Positions 1 to 7,595 of a stretch of DNA of 64,000 nucleotides are shown piece by piece (the stretch's first letter is position 1; every line of letters begins with the position of its first letter). A program made the position numbers and the translations under genes. The notes beneath the pieces are model-generated. The model saw only the letters and a program-made list of their open reading frames with translations. It made no database searches and was not told where the DNA came from. The stretch covers positions 62,001 to 126,000 of the forward strand of contig DAIMYQ010000002.1 in NCBI GenBank assembly GCA_036734385.1, read 5' to 3'. Origin of the DNA: JAAYPI01 sp036734385. GTDB lineage: Bacteria; Bacteroidota; Bacteroidia; Bacteroidales; Paludibacteraceae.

Positions 1-2
1 CA

Positions 3-380
3 TTAGGAATTGATATATTTTTGGTAACAGGTTCGGGACAGTCCAGTTTACTGCAAACCCTCAACACTTTCTATCCCGGCATTTTTTCACCCGACAAAAT
101 GGTTACTGCATACGATGTAAAACATGGGAAGCCACATCCAGAACCCTATTTAATGGCTTTAGAAAAAGCAAATATAAAACCCAACGAAGCTTTTGTCATC
201 GAAAATGCTCCGTTAGGTATTCAATCCGCAGTAGCAGCCAACATCTTCACCATTGGAGTAAATACGGGCATTTTGGATGAAAAAGAATTAATACAAGCCG
301 GCACTAATCTAATTTTCAATAGCATGCAAGACTTTTACCTACAAATGGATTTTCTGTTAGATTGTTGCAAAAAAAGATAG
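3..380 (+). CDS. HAD-family phosphatase, C-terminal part (5' end outside window)
   Basis: This is the C-terminal part of a haloacid dehalogenase superfamily hydrolase, probably a sugar-phosphate phosphatase or beta-phosphoglucomutase-like enzyme. The reading frame is open from base 3, so the gene starts upstream of the window and the nucleophile Asp motif is not visible. The visible part carries motif II (VTGSGQ, visible residues 8-13), the motif III lysine in GKPHPEPY (42-49) and the acidic motif IV in VIENAPLGIQSA (65-76). HADs of this subgroup dephosphorylate small sugar phosphates in the cytoplasm, but the substrate cannot be told from this part. The gene converges on the permease gene with only 5 bases between the stop codons. 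Confidence 0.85.
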   Translation, partial: LGIDIFLVTGSGQSSLLQTLNTFYPGIFSPDKMVTAYDVKHGKPHPEPYLMALEKANIKPNEAFVIENAPLGIQSAVAANIFTIGVNTGILDEKELIQAGTNLIFNSMQDFYLQMDFLLDCCKKR

Positions 381-385
381 TTTTT

Positions 386-1684
386 CTACTCTTTTTTCTT
401 CATTCCATAATTCTTATCTATTTTCATAAACGGAATAATAGCCAAGGTTGGTATAGCACAAATCATTACCAAAATAAAAAAATGATTGTAACCCAAAAAA
501 TCCTGTAACCAACCGGCAATCATACCCGGAAGCATCATTCCCAAAGCCATAAATCCTGTACAAATAGCATAATGAGCAGTTTTATGTTCTCCATCCGAAA
601 AATAAATCATGTAGAGCATATAGGCAGTGAATCCAAATCCATAACCAAACTGTTCAATAGCAACCGCAATATTGATTAGAATCATACTTTCAGGGGTAAA
701 CCATGACAAATATAAATAGGCTAAATGAGGTAACGTAATGCACAAAGCCATAGGCCATATCCAATATTTCAGTCCTTTACGTGAAGCAGCAATTCCGCCA
801 ACAATTCCCCCCAAAGTTAATGCTATAACGCCAACCGTTCCGTAAACCAATCCCACTTGTTCTGTAGAAAGGCCTAAGCCTCCAATATCTCGTGGGTCAA
901 GTAAAAAAGGAGACGTCATTTTCACCAACATGGCTTCTCCTAATCGATATAGCAGCATAAACGCAATAGCCAGTCCGATTCCTTTTTTCTGAAAAAAAGA
1001 GGCAAAAGTCAGTCCAAATTCATAAAAAATTGCTTTCACATTTCTACCTTTCTTAGTTACATCCGAATCAGGTCGTGGTAAAATAAAACGGTGATAAATA
1101 AAAAACAAAACAAATATACCTGCCAAAATAAAAAACACGATGCTCCATGCCAAACGTATCTTTCCGGTGTAATGCTCTAATGCTCCGGCCAAAATAATAA
1201 GCAACCCTTGTCCGGATATCATAGCCAACCGATAAAACGTACTTCGAATACCTACAAAGAAAGATTGTTGTGAGCTATCCAACGCTAACATATAAAATCC
1301 GTCGGCAGCAATGTCGTGTGTAGCGGAACTAAACGCAATCAGCCAAAGTACTGCCAGCGTTCCTTGAAAGAAGAACGGCATCGGAATCAAAAAAGCGACC
1401 CCCGCCAATCCGGCTCCAATCAGCAATTGCATGGTAACTATCCACCAACGCTTAGTCTTAATAATATCTACAAATGGACTCCAAAAAGGCTTAATCACCC
1501 AAGGAAGATATAACCAACTGGTATACAGTGCAATATCCGTATTCGAAATACCAAGACGTTTGTACATAATTACCGCCACTGTCATAGCGACCACATACGG
1601 AATGCCCTCGGCAAAATACAGAGTAGGTATCCATGACCATGGGGAACGTTTGGATTGATTATTTTTCATTTGATTTTGTATCAT
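386..1684 (-). CDS. MFS permease of the AmpG-like (PAT) family
   Basis: A 432-residue integral membrane protein with about 12 hydrophobic segments and the opening WIPTLYFAEGIPYVVAMT, which is typical of Bacteroidota major-facilitator proteins annotated as AmpG-like. AmpG imports GlcNAc-anhydromuramyl peptides for cell-wall recycling. Many Bacteroidota paralogues have no proven substrate, so peptidoglycan fragments are an inference. The start at 1684 overlaps the upstream orphan gene by 26 bases. An internal Met six codons later (1669) would shorten the overlap to 11 bases and is equally plausible. The overlap suggests cotranscription with the orphan gene and perhaps with the SpoIID fusion gene upstream, which would fit a cell-wall theme. 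Confidence 0.85.
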   Translation of the reverse strand: MIQNQMKNNQSKRSPWSWIPTLYFAEGIPYVVAMTVAVIMYKRLGISNTDIALYTSWLYLPWVIKPFWSPFVDIIKTKRWWIVTMQLLIGAGLAGVAFLIPMPFFFQGTLAVLWLIAFSSATHDIAADGFYMLALDSSQQSFFVGIRSTFYRLAMISGQGLLIILAGALEHYTGKIRLAWSIVFFILAGIFVLFFIYHRFILPRPDSDVTKKGRNVKAIFYEFGLTFASFFQKKGIGLAIAFMLLYRLGEAMLVKMTSPFLLDPRDIGGLGLSTEQVGLVYGTVGVIALTLGGIVGGIAASRKGLKYWIWPMALCITLPHLAYLYLSWFTPESMILINIAVAIEQFGYGFGFTAYMLYMIYFSDGEHKTAHYAICTGFMALGMMLPGMIAGWLQDFLGYNHFFILVMICAIPTLAIIPFMKIDKNYGMKKKE

Positions 1685-2309
1685 TTTTAGTAGAAAACAT
1701 TATTAATTCAGCCGTCCTGAATTTCGACATCGGATATTCTACTTCTTTACAAATATGATTGTGTATTTCTTCATATTCTTCTCTTTGAGTCAACTCCTTA
1801 CAAAAATCCAAATAATCCAAATAACTTTCTGCTTTTTCTGTTTTGTAATGTGACACTTTCTTTTTTTCGGGTAGTCCCATTAAATAATTATATACTTTAC
1901 TATCCCAAATTGCGAAAGCTTCTGGATTAATAAAATGGAGTAATTTACTTACACCTATGAGAGAATGATCTAACGTTTCTTTTAGGATTTCAAGGTCTTC
2001 TTTTGTTAGAGGTAGCTGGCCAGATTTGGCTTTATTCAGAATTTTCAATACTTCATCGAAATTTTCAGAATGAAATCTTAAACCTCTAGGCATCCAACCG
2101 TAAACGAAGTTAATTCCAATGATAAGATTGTGTTTTTTTATCTCAGTCGTATTTTTGAAATATTCTAAAAACTCAGGATAAGAAATGTAATAAGAGTTGA
2201 TTTCGTTATCCTTTTTTTTAGAAATATCCGGTTTTTTGATAAACCTTGCTCCATGCTCTCTGAATGTTTCAAATGGCACCTTAATTCTGAATTCTTCTAT
2301 TATTCCCAT
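1659..2309 (-). CDS. Orphan cytosolic protein, possible divergent HhH-GPD-like fold
   Basis: A 216-residue soluble protein with no signal peptide or membrane segment that I cannot assign to a named family with confidence. The best clue is GVSKLLHF followed by PEAFAIWDSKVYNYL (residues 119-142). A Gly-x-x-Lys turn followed by Pro and then Asp-x-x-Val is reminiscent of the helix-hairpin-helix/GPD layout of DNA glycosylases (Lys in the hairpin, Asp after a Pro-rich linker). This is a pattern-level guess only. The gene starts 13 bases after the DUF4922-SpoIID stop codon and overlaps the AmpG-like permease start, so the three genes are probably cotranscribed. The charged C-terminus (KNDTKSNEK) is probably flexible. 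Confidence 0.6.
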   Translation of the reverse strand: MGIIEEFRIKVPFETFREHGARFIKKPDISKKKDNEINSYYISYPEFLEYFKNTTEIKKHNLIIGINFVYGWMPRGLRFHSENFDEVLKILNKAKSGQLPLTKEDLEILKETLDHSLIGVSKLLHFINPEAFAIWDSKVYNYLMGLPEKKKVSHYKTEKAESYLDYLDFCKELTQREEYEEIHNHICKEVEYPMSKFRTAELIMFSTKNDTKSNEK

Positions 2310-2322
2310 TAAAGATAATTTT

Positions 2323-4536
2323 TTAATATATTTTCTTCAATTCCGCCCCTCTGAAATAATGCAGCAAAATTTCCTTGTATCTATATCCTTTTTCGCCCAT
2401 CACGGCAGCACCAATCTGACAAAGACCTACTCCATGCCCCCAACCTGCTCCGGTAAAAATAAAATCGCCACCGGCTGTTTTATCAACCACAAAAGCAGAA
2501 CTATATAAGTGCGAACGTGACAACCATTTGCGAATTTCTAATTCTTTTCCCACAATCAGAGTACGTTCCGTTCCAACAATCTTCAATTCTTGTATTCTTC
2601 CTGAAACACCTCTTTTTAAAGGAATTAAATTTATTATCTGTCCAAAATCGACACCCGAACGAACACGAACAATTTCCGATAATTCGGCTTGTGAATATTG
2701 TACCTTCCAACGGTAAAAATCGTTTGTTTCCTGATCGTAATTATTAAGAACTTGTGTTAAAGTTTTTTTATCGGCAGTATTACAAAAAGATGGTGGAGAA
2801 GTACGTATCCACTTTTCTGCATTTTTTTCTTGGGTTAAATCCAGATTTGCAAAAGAAGCCTCTTCGCCATCCACTATTTTTGTTAAATACGGTACGTCTT
2901 CATCACCCCAACAAGTACTAAATTGTTCGGTAACACCTCCACACGATTTAGAGAAACGAGCATCACAAATAGCATCTTCAAACATCAATACCTCTCCTTT
3001 GGTTTCAGCAACAGCCTCCACAACCGCAGGAGTATTCGCTCTTGTAACACCTTGATAGCGTTGGCAATGATCATCGGCACACACGTCGAAAATATGGTGT
3101 GTTTCATGGTCATACCACTTGATATAGCGTTCTGTATCGGGCACCAATCGTGCCGCATTTTGTGTAGATAGCTTACCTTTATGTTCTATCTGAGAGAGCA
3201 CCCAGCTACGAGAAATAACGGCGTGAGCCTTAAGCAATTGCAAAGAAGATGTTGCACTCATTTCCGAAGAAATAACACTGACCAAATAATCTTCAACCGG
3301 AATCTTATTAATCGCAGTAACTTTATTATCTTCGACTACACACTTCAACGAACCCTTGAATTGTTGATTTTCCCTGCGTTGCCAATGGAAATCAACACCT
3401 ATAAGCACTTGTTCCAATTCAAAAACACTTGCATTGTAATCAATGGGTTCAAAAATAACTTCATCGAATAAAATACCCTGAAATGCAATTTTACCATTCT
3501 TCACGGAAACAGAATAGTTACCGGAGTAAATATCATCCGAAACAGTAGAACGGAAATCACCCCTTAAACAAAATTTTACCTCCGGTTCAGAAAGAATGCC
3601 GACGGTAAGTGTTGGTAATACTAATTTGTCTATGACTTCTTGAGGTGTAAAACAGAGTTGACTAATAATATTCTCTATTTGAATTTCGGTTATTTTTTCG
3701 AAATCTTTTTGCAAAGGCGTTATAAGTACCCCCCCTAAATCGACGGAAGCTGGACTCAGCAATATATTCTGGTCTCCCTCTGCAAAAAATTGCCAAGGTC
3801 GATGTTTCTTTCTGGGCAAAATCACCAACACATAATTCATTCCATTGTGCCAACATAACACATTCATCATCGGCTCCTCAACATTAACTTGCTGCAAATT
3901 TTTATACAAAAATCGAAAACGTTCCTCAGCCAACTGTTTATTTTCTGTTTCAATAATCAGTGCATTGAAAAATGTGTTTTGTAAATACTTTATGTGCTGA
4001 TGAGCAAAAACGGGAACAGCTTCTTTGTCCAATTTACTATAATCTTTTTCCAATGGTAAAAATCCTTTGTTTCCAAGTTGAAAATGCATATGGTCAGGAG
4101 CGGAGGCTCCGCATTTAGGCCCATTGTAAAAGACCAGAAAATCAGGAAAGTCTTTCGCCAAATCAAGCATATCACCAATGTATGGCAAAATTTGTTGTGG
4201 CTGATGTGTATTTATTGGAACTGTAAAATGCTGAGGAAAAATAGGAAAAGGATTCACCAATATTTCGAAACGTTCGTTATACGAAATGCATTTTTGTTCT
4301 TTCGGACGATTTTTCGCACACAAAAAGCAAGGACGAGCCTGAATACTTTTAACATCTGTTTTTGCAGCAGAAGAAACAATTCGCTTCGGATTAAATTGTA
4401 CACTTAGTTGCACTCCATCACATACCGAAGAACGAGTCTCTACAAGACTAAGAGCTTCATAATTATCTTTGGCCATCGACCATAACTGAAGTTGATTTTG
4501 CAAAAATGAAGACAAATCTATTGGAATATTATTCAT
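2323..4536 (-). CDS. DUF4922 (HxHxQ nucleotidyl-transferase-like) fused to SpoIID/LytB domain
   Basis: A 737-residue two-part protein. The N-terminal region (about 1-305) matches DUF4922, a relative of GalT and Ap4A/GDP-galactose phosphorylases. It has a CxxC pair (Cys70, Cys73) and the His-Met-His-Phe-Gln triad at 149-153, which fits the HxHxQ active site of that superfamily. The C-terminal region (about 310-737) is a SpoIID/LytB domain: YLVSVISSEM (417-426, including the Glu that is catalytic in SpoIID), LKAHAVISRSW (435-445), SCGGVTE (531-537) and GWGHGVGLCQIGA (698-710). SpoIID proteins cut denuded peptidoglycan glycans outside the cytoplasm, yet no N-terminal signal peptide is visible here. 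I recall this pairing from other Bacteroidales genomes, but its function is unknown to me. Confidence 0.85.
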   Translation of the reverse strand: MNNIPIDLSSFLQNQLQLWSMAKDNYEALSLVETRSSVCDGVQLSVQFNPKRIVSSAAKTDVKSIQARPCFLCAKNRPKEQKCISYNERFEILVNPFPIFPQHFTVPINTHQPQQILPYIGDMLDLAKDFPDFLVFYNGPKCGASAPDHMHFQLGNKGFLPLEKDYSKLDKEAVPVFAHQHIKYLQNTFFNALIIETENKQLAEERFRFLYKNLQQVNVEEPMMNVLCWHNGMNYVLVILPRKKHRPWQFFAEGDQNILLSPASVDLGGVLITPLQKDFEKITEIQIENIISQLCFTPQEVIDKLVLPTLTVGILSEPEVKFCLRGDFRSTVSDDIYSGNYSVSVKNGKIAFQGILFDEVIFEPIDYNASVFELEQVLIGVDFHWQRRENQQFKGSLKCVVEDNKVTAINKIPVEDYLVSVISSEMSATSSLQLLKAHAVISRSWVLSQIEHKGKLSTQNAARLVPDTERYIKWYDHETHHIFDVCADDHCQRYQGVTRANTPAVVEAVAETKGEVLMFEDAICDARFSKSCGGVTEQFSTCWGDEDVPYLTKIVDGEEASFANLDLTQEKNAEKWIRTSPPSFCNTADKKTLTQVLNNYDQETNDFYRWKVQYSQAELSEIVRVRSGVDFGQIINLIPLKRGVSGRIQELKIVGTERTLIVGKELEIRKWLSRSHLYSSAFVVDKTAGGDFIFTGAGWGHGVGLCQIGAAVMGEKGYRYKEILLHYFRGAELKKIY

Positions 4537-4567
4537 GCAAGCAATTCATATTTTTTGAAATTATAGG

Positions 4568-4575
4568 CAAAAATA
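4568..4575 (-). promoter_or_regulatory. Candidate -7 box for the DUF4922-SpoIID gene
   Basis: On the minus strand this reads TATTTTTG, a match to the Bacteroidota -7 consensus TAnnTTTG, 31 bases upstream of the start codon. I see no TTG-type -33 element at the usual distance. Confidence 0.4.
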
Positions 4576-4620
4576 CACTATTTTTGTTTTAAAACAGTGT
4601 ATAAGAGAGTTTTCCGAATA

Positions 4621-4656
4621 AAAAAAGCGTCTTTATTCTTCATAAAGACGCTTTTT
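4621..4656 (-). terminator. Rho-independent terminator after the RRM gene
   Basis: A perfect 10-bp stem (GCGTCTTTAT at 4627-4636 with its complement at 4642-4651) closes a 5-base loop. It is flanked by A6 on the left and T5 on the right, so it can act in both directions. On the minus strand it lies downstream of the RRM gene and ahead of the DUF4922-SpoIID promoter. Confidence 0.85.
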
Positions 4657-4690
4657 AATTTGCCAAATAATTGACGGATCTTAAATCAGA

Positions 4691-5005
4691 TTAATATCTT
4701 TTAAAACCACCATCTCTTTTTTGTCCGTAACTACTGCTACCACCGCTTCTTCTAGAATCTTCGGTTCTTTCTCTTGCTTCGTTTACTACGATAGGACGTC
4801 CGTCGATTTCTGTACCATTAAGTTCTTCAATGGCTTTTTTTGCAGCTGCATCATCATCCATTTCAACAAAACCAAAACCTTTACTTCTTCCAGTAAACTT
4901 GTCTGTGAGAACTCTAGCAGAAGAAACTTCTCCGTATTTCTCAAAAATCTCTTTTAACTTGTCATCTTTTACTCCAAAAGATAAACTTCCAATAAAAATG
5001 TTCAT
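4691..5005 (-). CDS. Single-RRM RNA-binding protein
   Basis: A 104-residue RNA-binding protein with one RNA recognition motif. RNP2 is IFIGSL (residues 3-8) and RNP1 is KGFGFVEM (42-49), with the aromatic residues that stack on RNA bases in place. The tail (about 82-104) is rich in Arg, Gly and Ser, as in the cold-inducible Rbp proteins of cyanobacteria and Bacteroidota. Such proteins are thought to act on mRNA structure or stability, and recent work in Bacteroides links them to global transcript control. The gene stands alone, is divergent from the exbB operon and is followed by a strong terminator. I see no TAnnTTTG box directly upstream. Confidence 0.92.
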   Translation of the reverse strand: MNIFIGSLSFGVKDDKLKEIFEKYGEVSSARVLTDKFTGRSKGFGFVEMDDDAAAKKAIEELNGTEIDGRPIVVNEARERTEDSRRSGGSSSYGQKRDGGFKRY

Positions 5006-5257
5006 TACGTAAATTGTATTAAAAATAATTCCGCAGAGATACGATAATTTATTGACATCTCATCAATTTTTGAAAAAAAAATCAAAAAAAAAGACATTTT
5101 TAGTAAAAATGAGAATATAAATGAATTAATTCTGCTTTATGTGAAAACTTTCTTTGCAAAAAAATCTTAAAAAAAATAGAACAGGCAATCATTTCTATTG
5201 GACTGATTATTACAACAAAATCAAGGTTTAATAATTTGTTTTTAAAAAATTATTATA
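5006..5257. other. AT-rich intergenic stretch with no gene seen
   Basis: This is the first part of the 476-base divergent interval between the RRM gene and exbB. It is strongly AT-rich with several A runs. I see no gene, tRNA or convincing hairpin. It presumably carries the RRM promoter and 5' leader. Confidence 0.5.
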
Positions 5258-5265
5258 TACCTTTG
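5235..5265 (+). promoter_or_regulatory. Promoter of the exbB-tonB operon
   Basis: TTTG at 5235-5238, a 19-base spacer and TACCTTTG at 5258-5265 give a full match to the Bacteroidota primary-sigma consensus (TTTG / TAnnTTTG). Transcription should start near 5270, which gives exbB a leader of about 210 bases. Confidence 0.7.
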
Positions 5266-5282
5266 GCAACCATTTTGAATCT

Positions 5283-5432
5283 ATGAAAAACGTTTTATTT
5301 CAACATACTCCTTTAAAACTGACACTTATAACTTTAAGTAAATACGTTTTTTACAAAATCATTCTTGCTTTTTTTATTTCGAAAATCTCTTTTAGTTTTT
5401 GTTTGGTAGCAAATTCATCAAGAAATCAATAA
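5283..5432 (+). CDS. Possible 49-residue leader peptide upstream of exbB
   Basis: A short frame opens with ATG 17 bases after the promoter's -7 box and ends with TAA 49 bases before exbB. The product would be 49 residues with a basic N-terminus and a hydrophobic middle (YKIILAFFISKISFSFCLV), much like an uncleaved signal or leader peptide. It could be a regulatory upstream ORF or a chance frame in AT-rich DNA. I know no homologue and have no ribosome-site evidence, so support is weak. Confidence 0.2.
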   Translation: MKNVLFQHTPLKLTLITLSKYVFYKIILAFFISKISFSFCLVANSSRNQ

Positions 5433-5481
5433 TTTACTAAAAAATAACCTAATCATTAATTAAAATCAAAAAAAAATTATT

Positions 5482-6294
5482 ATGAAAACAAAAAAAGAAA
5501 ACAAGCCTTCAAAAGCATTTAGTTTATCATCCGGATTGGTAATTATATGCTGTTTTATTGCCGCTTACTTAATTTTTACTTACGTATTTGGCAACCCTGA
5601 TAATTTCATGAATGGCGACCCTAAAAATCATCCACTTCCTGGAAACTTATTGGGTACTATTTACAAGGGAGGTATCATTGTTCCAGTCATTCAAACACTT
5701 TTGTTAACGGTTTTAGTATTAAGCGTTGAACGTTACATTGCCATTCGTAAAGCTAAAGGCAAAGGTGACTTAGTAAAATTCATTCAAAACGTAAAAGCTT
5801 TATTGACTGAAGGCAATATCACTGCTGCTCAAGATTTATGTGCAAAACAACAAGGTTCTGTTGCAAACGTAGTAAATTCAGCATTGGTAAAGTATGCTGA
5901 AATGGAAGCTGACACAACTTTGTTAAAAGACCAAAAAATAGTAAGTATCCAAAAAGAGGTTGAAGAAGCTACTTCTTTGGAATTACCATCTCTAGAACAA
6001 AATTTAGCAGTAATTGCAACCATTACGACGTTAGGTACTTTGATGGGATTGTTGGGAACTGTGGTCGGAATGATTCGTTCATTTGCTTCTTTGGCAGGTG
6101 CTGGTGGCACAGACTCTGTTGCATTGTCACAAGGTATATCTGAAGCTTTGATCAATACAGCATTCGGTATTGCAACCGGAGCTTTAGCCGTTATTGCCTA
6201 CAACTTCTTCACTAGCAAAATAGACAGTCTTATGTACTGTATCGACGAAATTGGGTTCTCTATTGTAAACAGTTTTTCTGCTAATCATAAATAA
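5482..6294 (+). CDS. exbB: ExbB/TolQ-family proton channel protein
   Basis: A 270-residue inner-membrane protein of the MotA/TolQ/ExbB family. The first hydrophobic segment (about 17-37) is an extra one compared with E. coli ExbB, as is usual in Bacteroidota. Another follows at about 65-85 (GGIIVPVIQTLLLTVLVLS), then a cytoplasmic loop and the two conserved helices around LGTLMGLLGTVVGMIRSF and the Ala-rich NTAFGIATGALAVIAYN. With ExbD it forms the proton-driven motor that energises TonB for import through outer-membrane TonB-dependent receptors. It is the first gene of an exbB-exbD-exbD-tonB operon behind a consensus promoter and a long leader. Confidence 0.95.
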   Translation: MKTKKENKPSKAFSLSSGLVIICCFIAAYLIFTYVFGNPDNFMNGDPKNHPLPGNLLGTIYKGGIIVPVIQTLLLTVLVLSVERYIAIRKAKGKGDLVKFIQNVKALLTEGNITAAQDLCAKQQGSVANVVNSALVKYAEMEADTTLLKDQKIVSIQKEVEEATSLELPSLEQNLAVIATITTLGTLMGLLGTVVGMIRSFASLAGAGGTDSVALSQGISEALINTAFGIATGALAVIAYNFFTSKIDSLMYCIDEIGFSIVNSFSANHK

Positions 6295-6312
6295 TCAAAA
6301 ACAAGCCAAATT

Positions 6313-6921
6313 ATGCCAAAAGTAAAAGCAAAGAGGAAAAGCACTGTTATAGACATGACTGCAATGAGTGATGTTACTGTGCTTTTGTTGACCTTCTTCA
6401 TGCTTACTTCTACATTTGTTCAAAAAGAGCCTGTTGCGGTTACGACGCCTGCATCAGTATCGGAAATAAAAATTCCAGACGTGAACGTGTTGCAAATATT
6501 AGTAGATCAGCAGGGAAAAATATTTTTGAATTTAGATAAGCAAGAAGATAAAGTAGCTGTATTAGAAGCTGTTGGAAAAGAATATGGGATAACTTTCACC
6601 AACGAAGAATTAAAAAAATTTAAAGTAATGACCTCGTTTGGTGTTCCTATTCAACAAATGAAATCTTTTTTGGCGTTGGAACCGGACAAACGAGATCAAA
6701 TTTTACCTACAAAAGGCATCCCTTGCGACAGTTTAAATAATCAATTCAAATCGTGGGTACGAAATGCACGTAAACAAAATAGCGAATTGCGCATTGCCAT
6801 TAAAGCTGATCAATCAACGCCTTATCCAAACATTAAAAACATTATGTCTTCATTACAGGAAATTCGCGAAAACAGATATAATCTGATTACTTCGTTGAAA
6901 AACCAGTCTGAAGACATGTAA
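6313..6921 (+). CDS. exbD: ExbD-family biopolymer transport protein (first copy)
   Basis: A 202-residue ExbD/TolR-family protein: a short basic cytoplasmic start, one membrane helix (about 12-35) carrying the conserved proton-path Asp20 (MSDVTVLLLTFFML), and a periplasmic domain. The periplasmic part is longer than in E. coli ExbD (about 140 residues in total), with an inserted charged stretch in the middle. It partners ExbB. The second ExbD gene follows directly, so the complex is probably mixed. The gene starts 18 bases after exbB. Confidence 0.93.
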   Translation: MPKVKAKRKSTVIDMTAMSDVTVLLLTFFMLTSTFVQKEPVAVTTPASVSEIKIPDVNVLQILVDQQGKIFLNLDKQEDKVAVLEAVGKEYGITFTNEELKKFKVMTSFGVPIQQMKSFLALEPDKRDQILPTKGIPCDSLNNQFKSWVRNARKQNSELRIAIKADQSTPYPNIKNIMSSLQEIRENRYNLITSLKNQSEDM

Positions 6922-6925
6922 AATC

Positions 6926-6932
6926 AAGGAGG
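6926..6932 (+). promoter_or_regulatory. Strong Shine-Dalgarno site for the second exbD
   Basis: AAGGAGG sits 7 bases before the ATG at 6940. Strong Shine-Dalgarno sites are uncommon in Bacteroidota, where most starts have only A-rich leaders, so this one stands out and confirms the start. Confidence 0.6.
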
Positions 6933-6939
6933 ATAGATT

Positions 6940-7581
6940 ATGGAAATGGAAATGAAAGAAAAAGGAAAGTCTAAACAGAAAAAGAAAAGTGTCCGTGTGG
7001 ACTTCACACCGATGGTAGACATGAATATGCTACTTATCACTTTCTTTATGCTGTGTACATCCTTGAGCAAACCACAGACAATGGAAATTAGTATGCCGAC
7101 AAAAGACAAAGTAACGGCAGAAGAGCAAACAAAAGTACAGGATACTCGTGCTATTACATTCATTTTGGATGGGAAGAACCGTGTATTTTACTACCTTGGA
7201 GAACCAAACTACTCAGATTACAAGTCATTAATTGAGTCAGATTATACTGCAAATGGGTTGAGAGCAATGCTTCTGAAACGAAACAAAAAGGTAGTAGCTG
7301 ATATGGATGAGTTAAAGAAAAAGAAACTAAATCTGAAAATAACAGATGAGCAATTTACTGAAGAATCCTTAAAGATTAAGGATGATAAATCAGCTCCGGT
7401 TGTCATTATAAAAGCTACTGATAAGGCAAATTACAAGAATCTTATTGATGCATTAGATGAAATGCAAATTTGCAGTATCGGGAAATATGCTATCGTTGAT
7501 ATAACTCCAGCCGATGAATTTCTTTTAGCTAATTATGAGGCAAAAGGAACTCTTAATGGAAATAGTGTTCCAGCAAACTAA
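6940..7581 (+). CDS. exbD: ExbD-family biopolymer transport protein (second copy)
   Basis: A 213-residue ExbD/TolR-family protein with a Lys-rich N-terminus (KEKGKSKQKKKSVRV), one membrane helix (about 24-42) with the conserved Asp27 (MVDMNMLLITFFML) and a long periplasmic domain. It shares the membrane helix type with the preceding ExbD but its periplasmic part is clearly different, so it is not a recent duplicate. Paired exbD genes are the rule in this operon type of Bacteroidota. The start is fixed by a strong Shine-Dalgarno site. Confidence 0.93.
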   Translation: MEMEMKEKGKSKQKKKSVRVDFTPMVDMNMLLITFFMLCTSLSKPQTMEISMPTKDKVTAEEQTKVQDTRAITFILDGKNRVFYYLGEPNYSDYKSLIESDYTANGLRAMLLKRNKKVVADMDELKKKKLNLKITDEQFTEESLKIKDDKSAPVVIIKATDKANYKNLIDALDEMQICSIGKYAIVDITPADEFLLANYEAKGTLNGNSVPAN

Positions 7582-7595
7582 AAAAATGAACAGTT

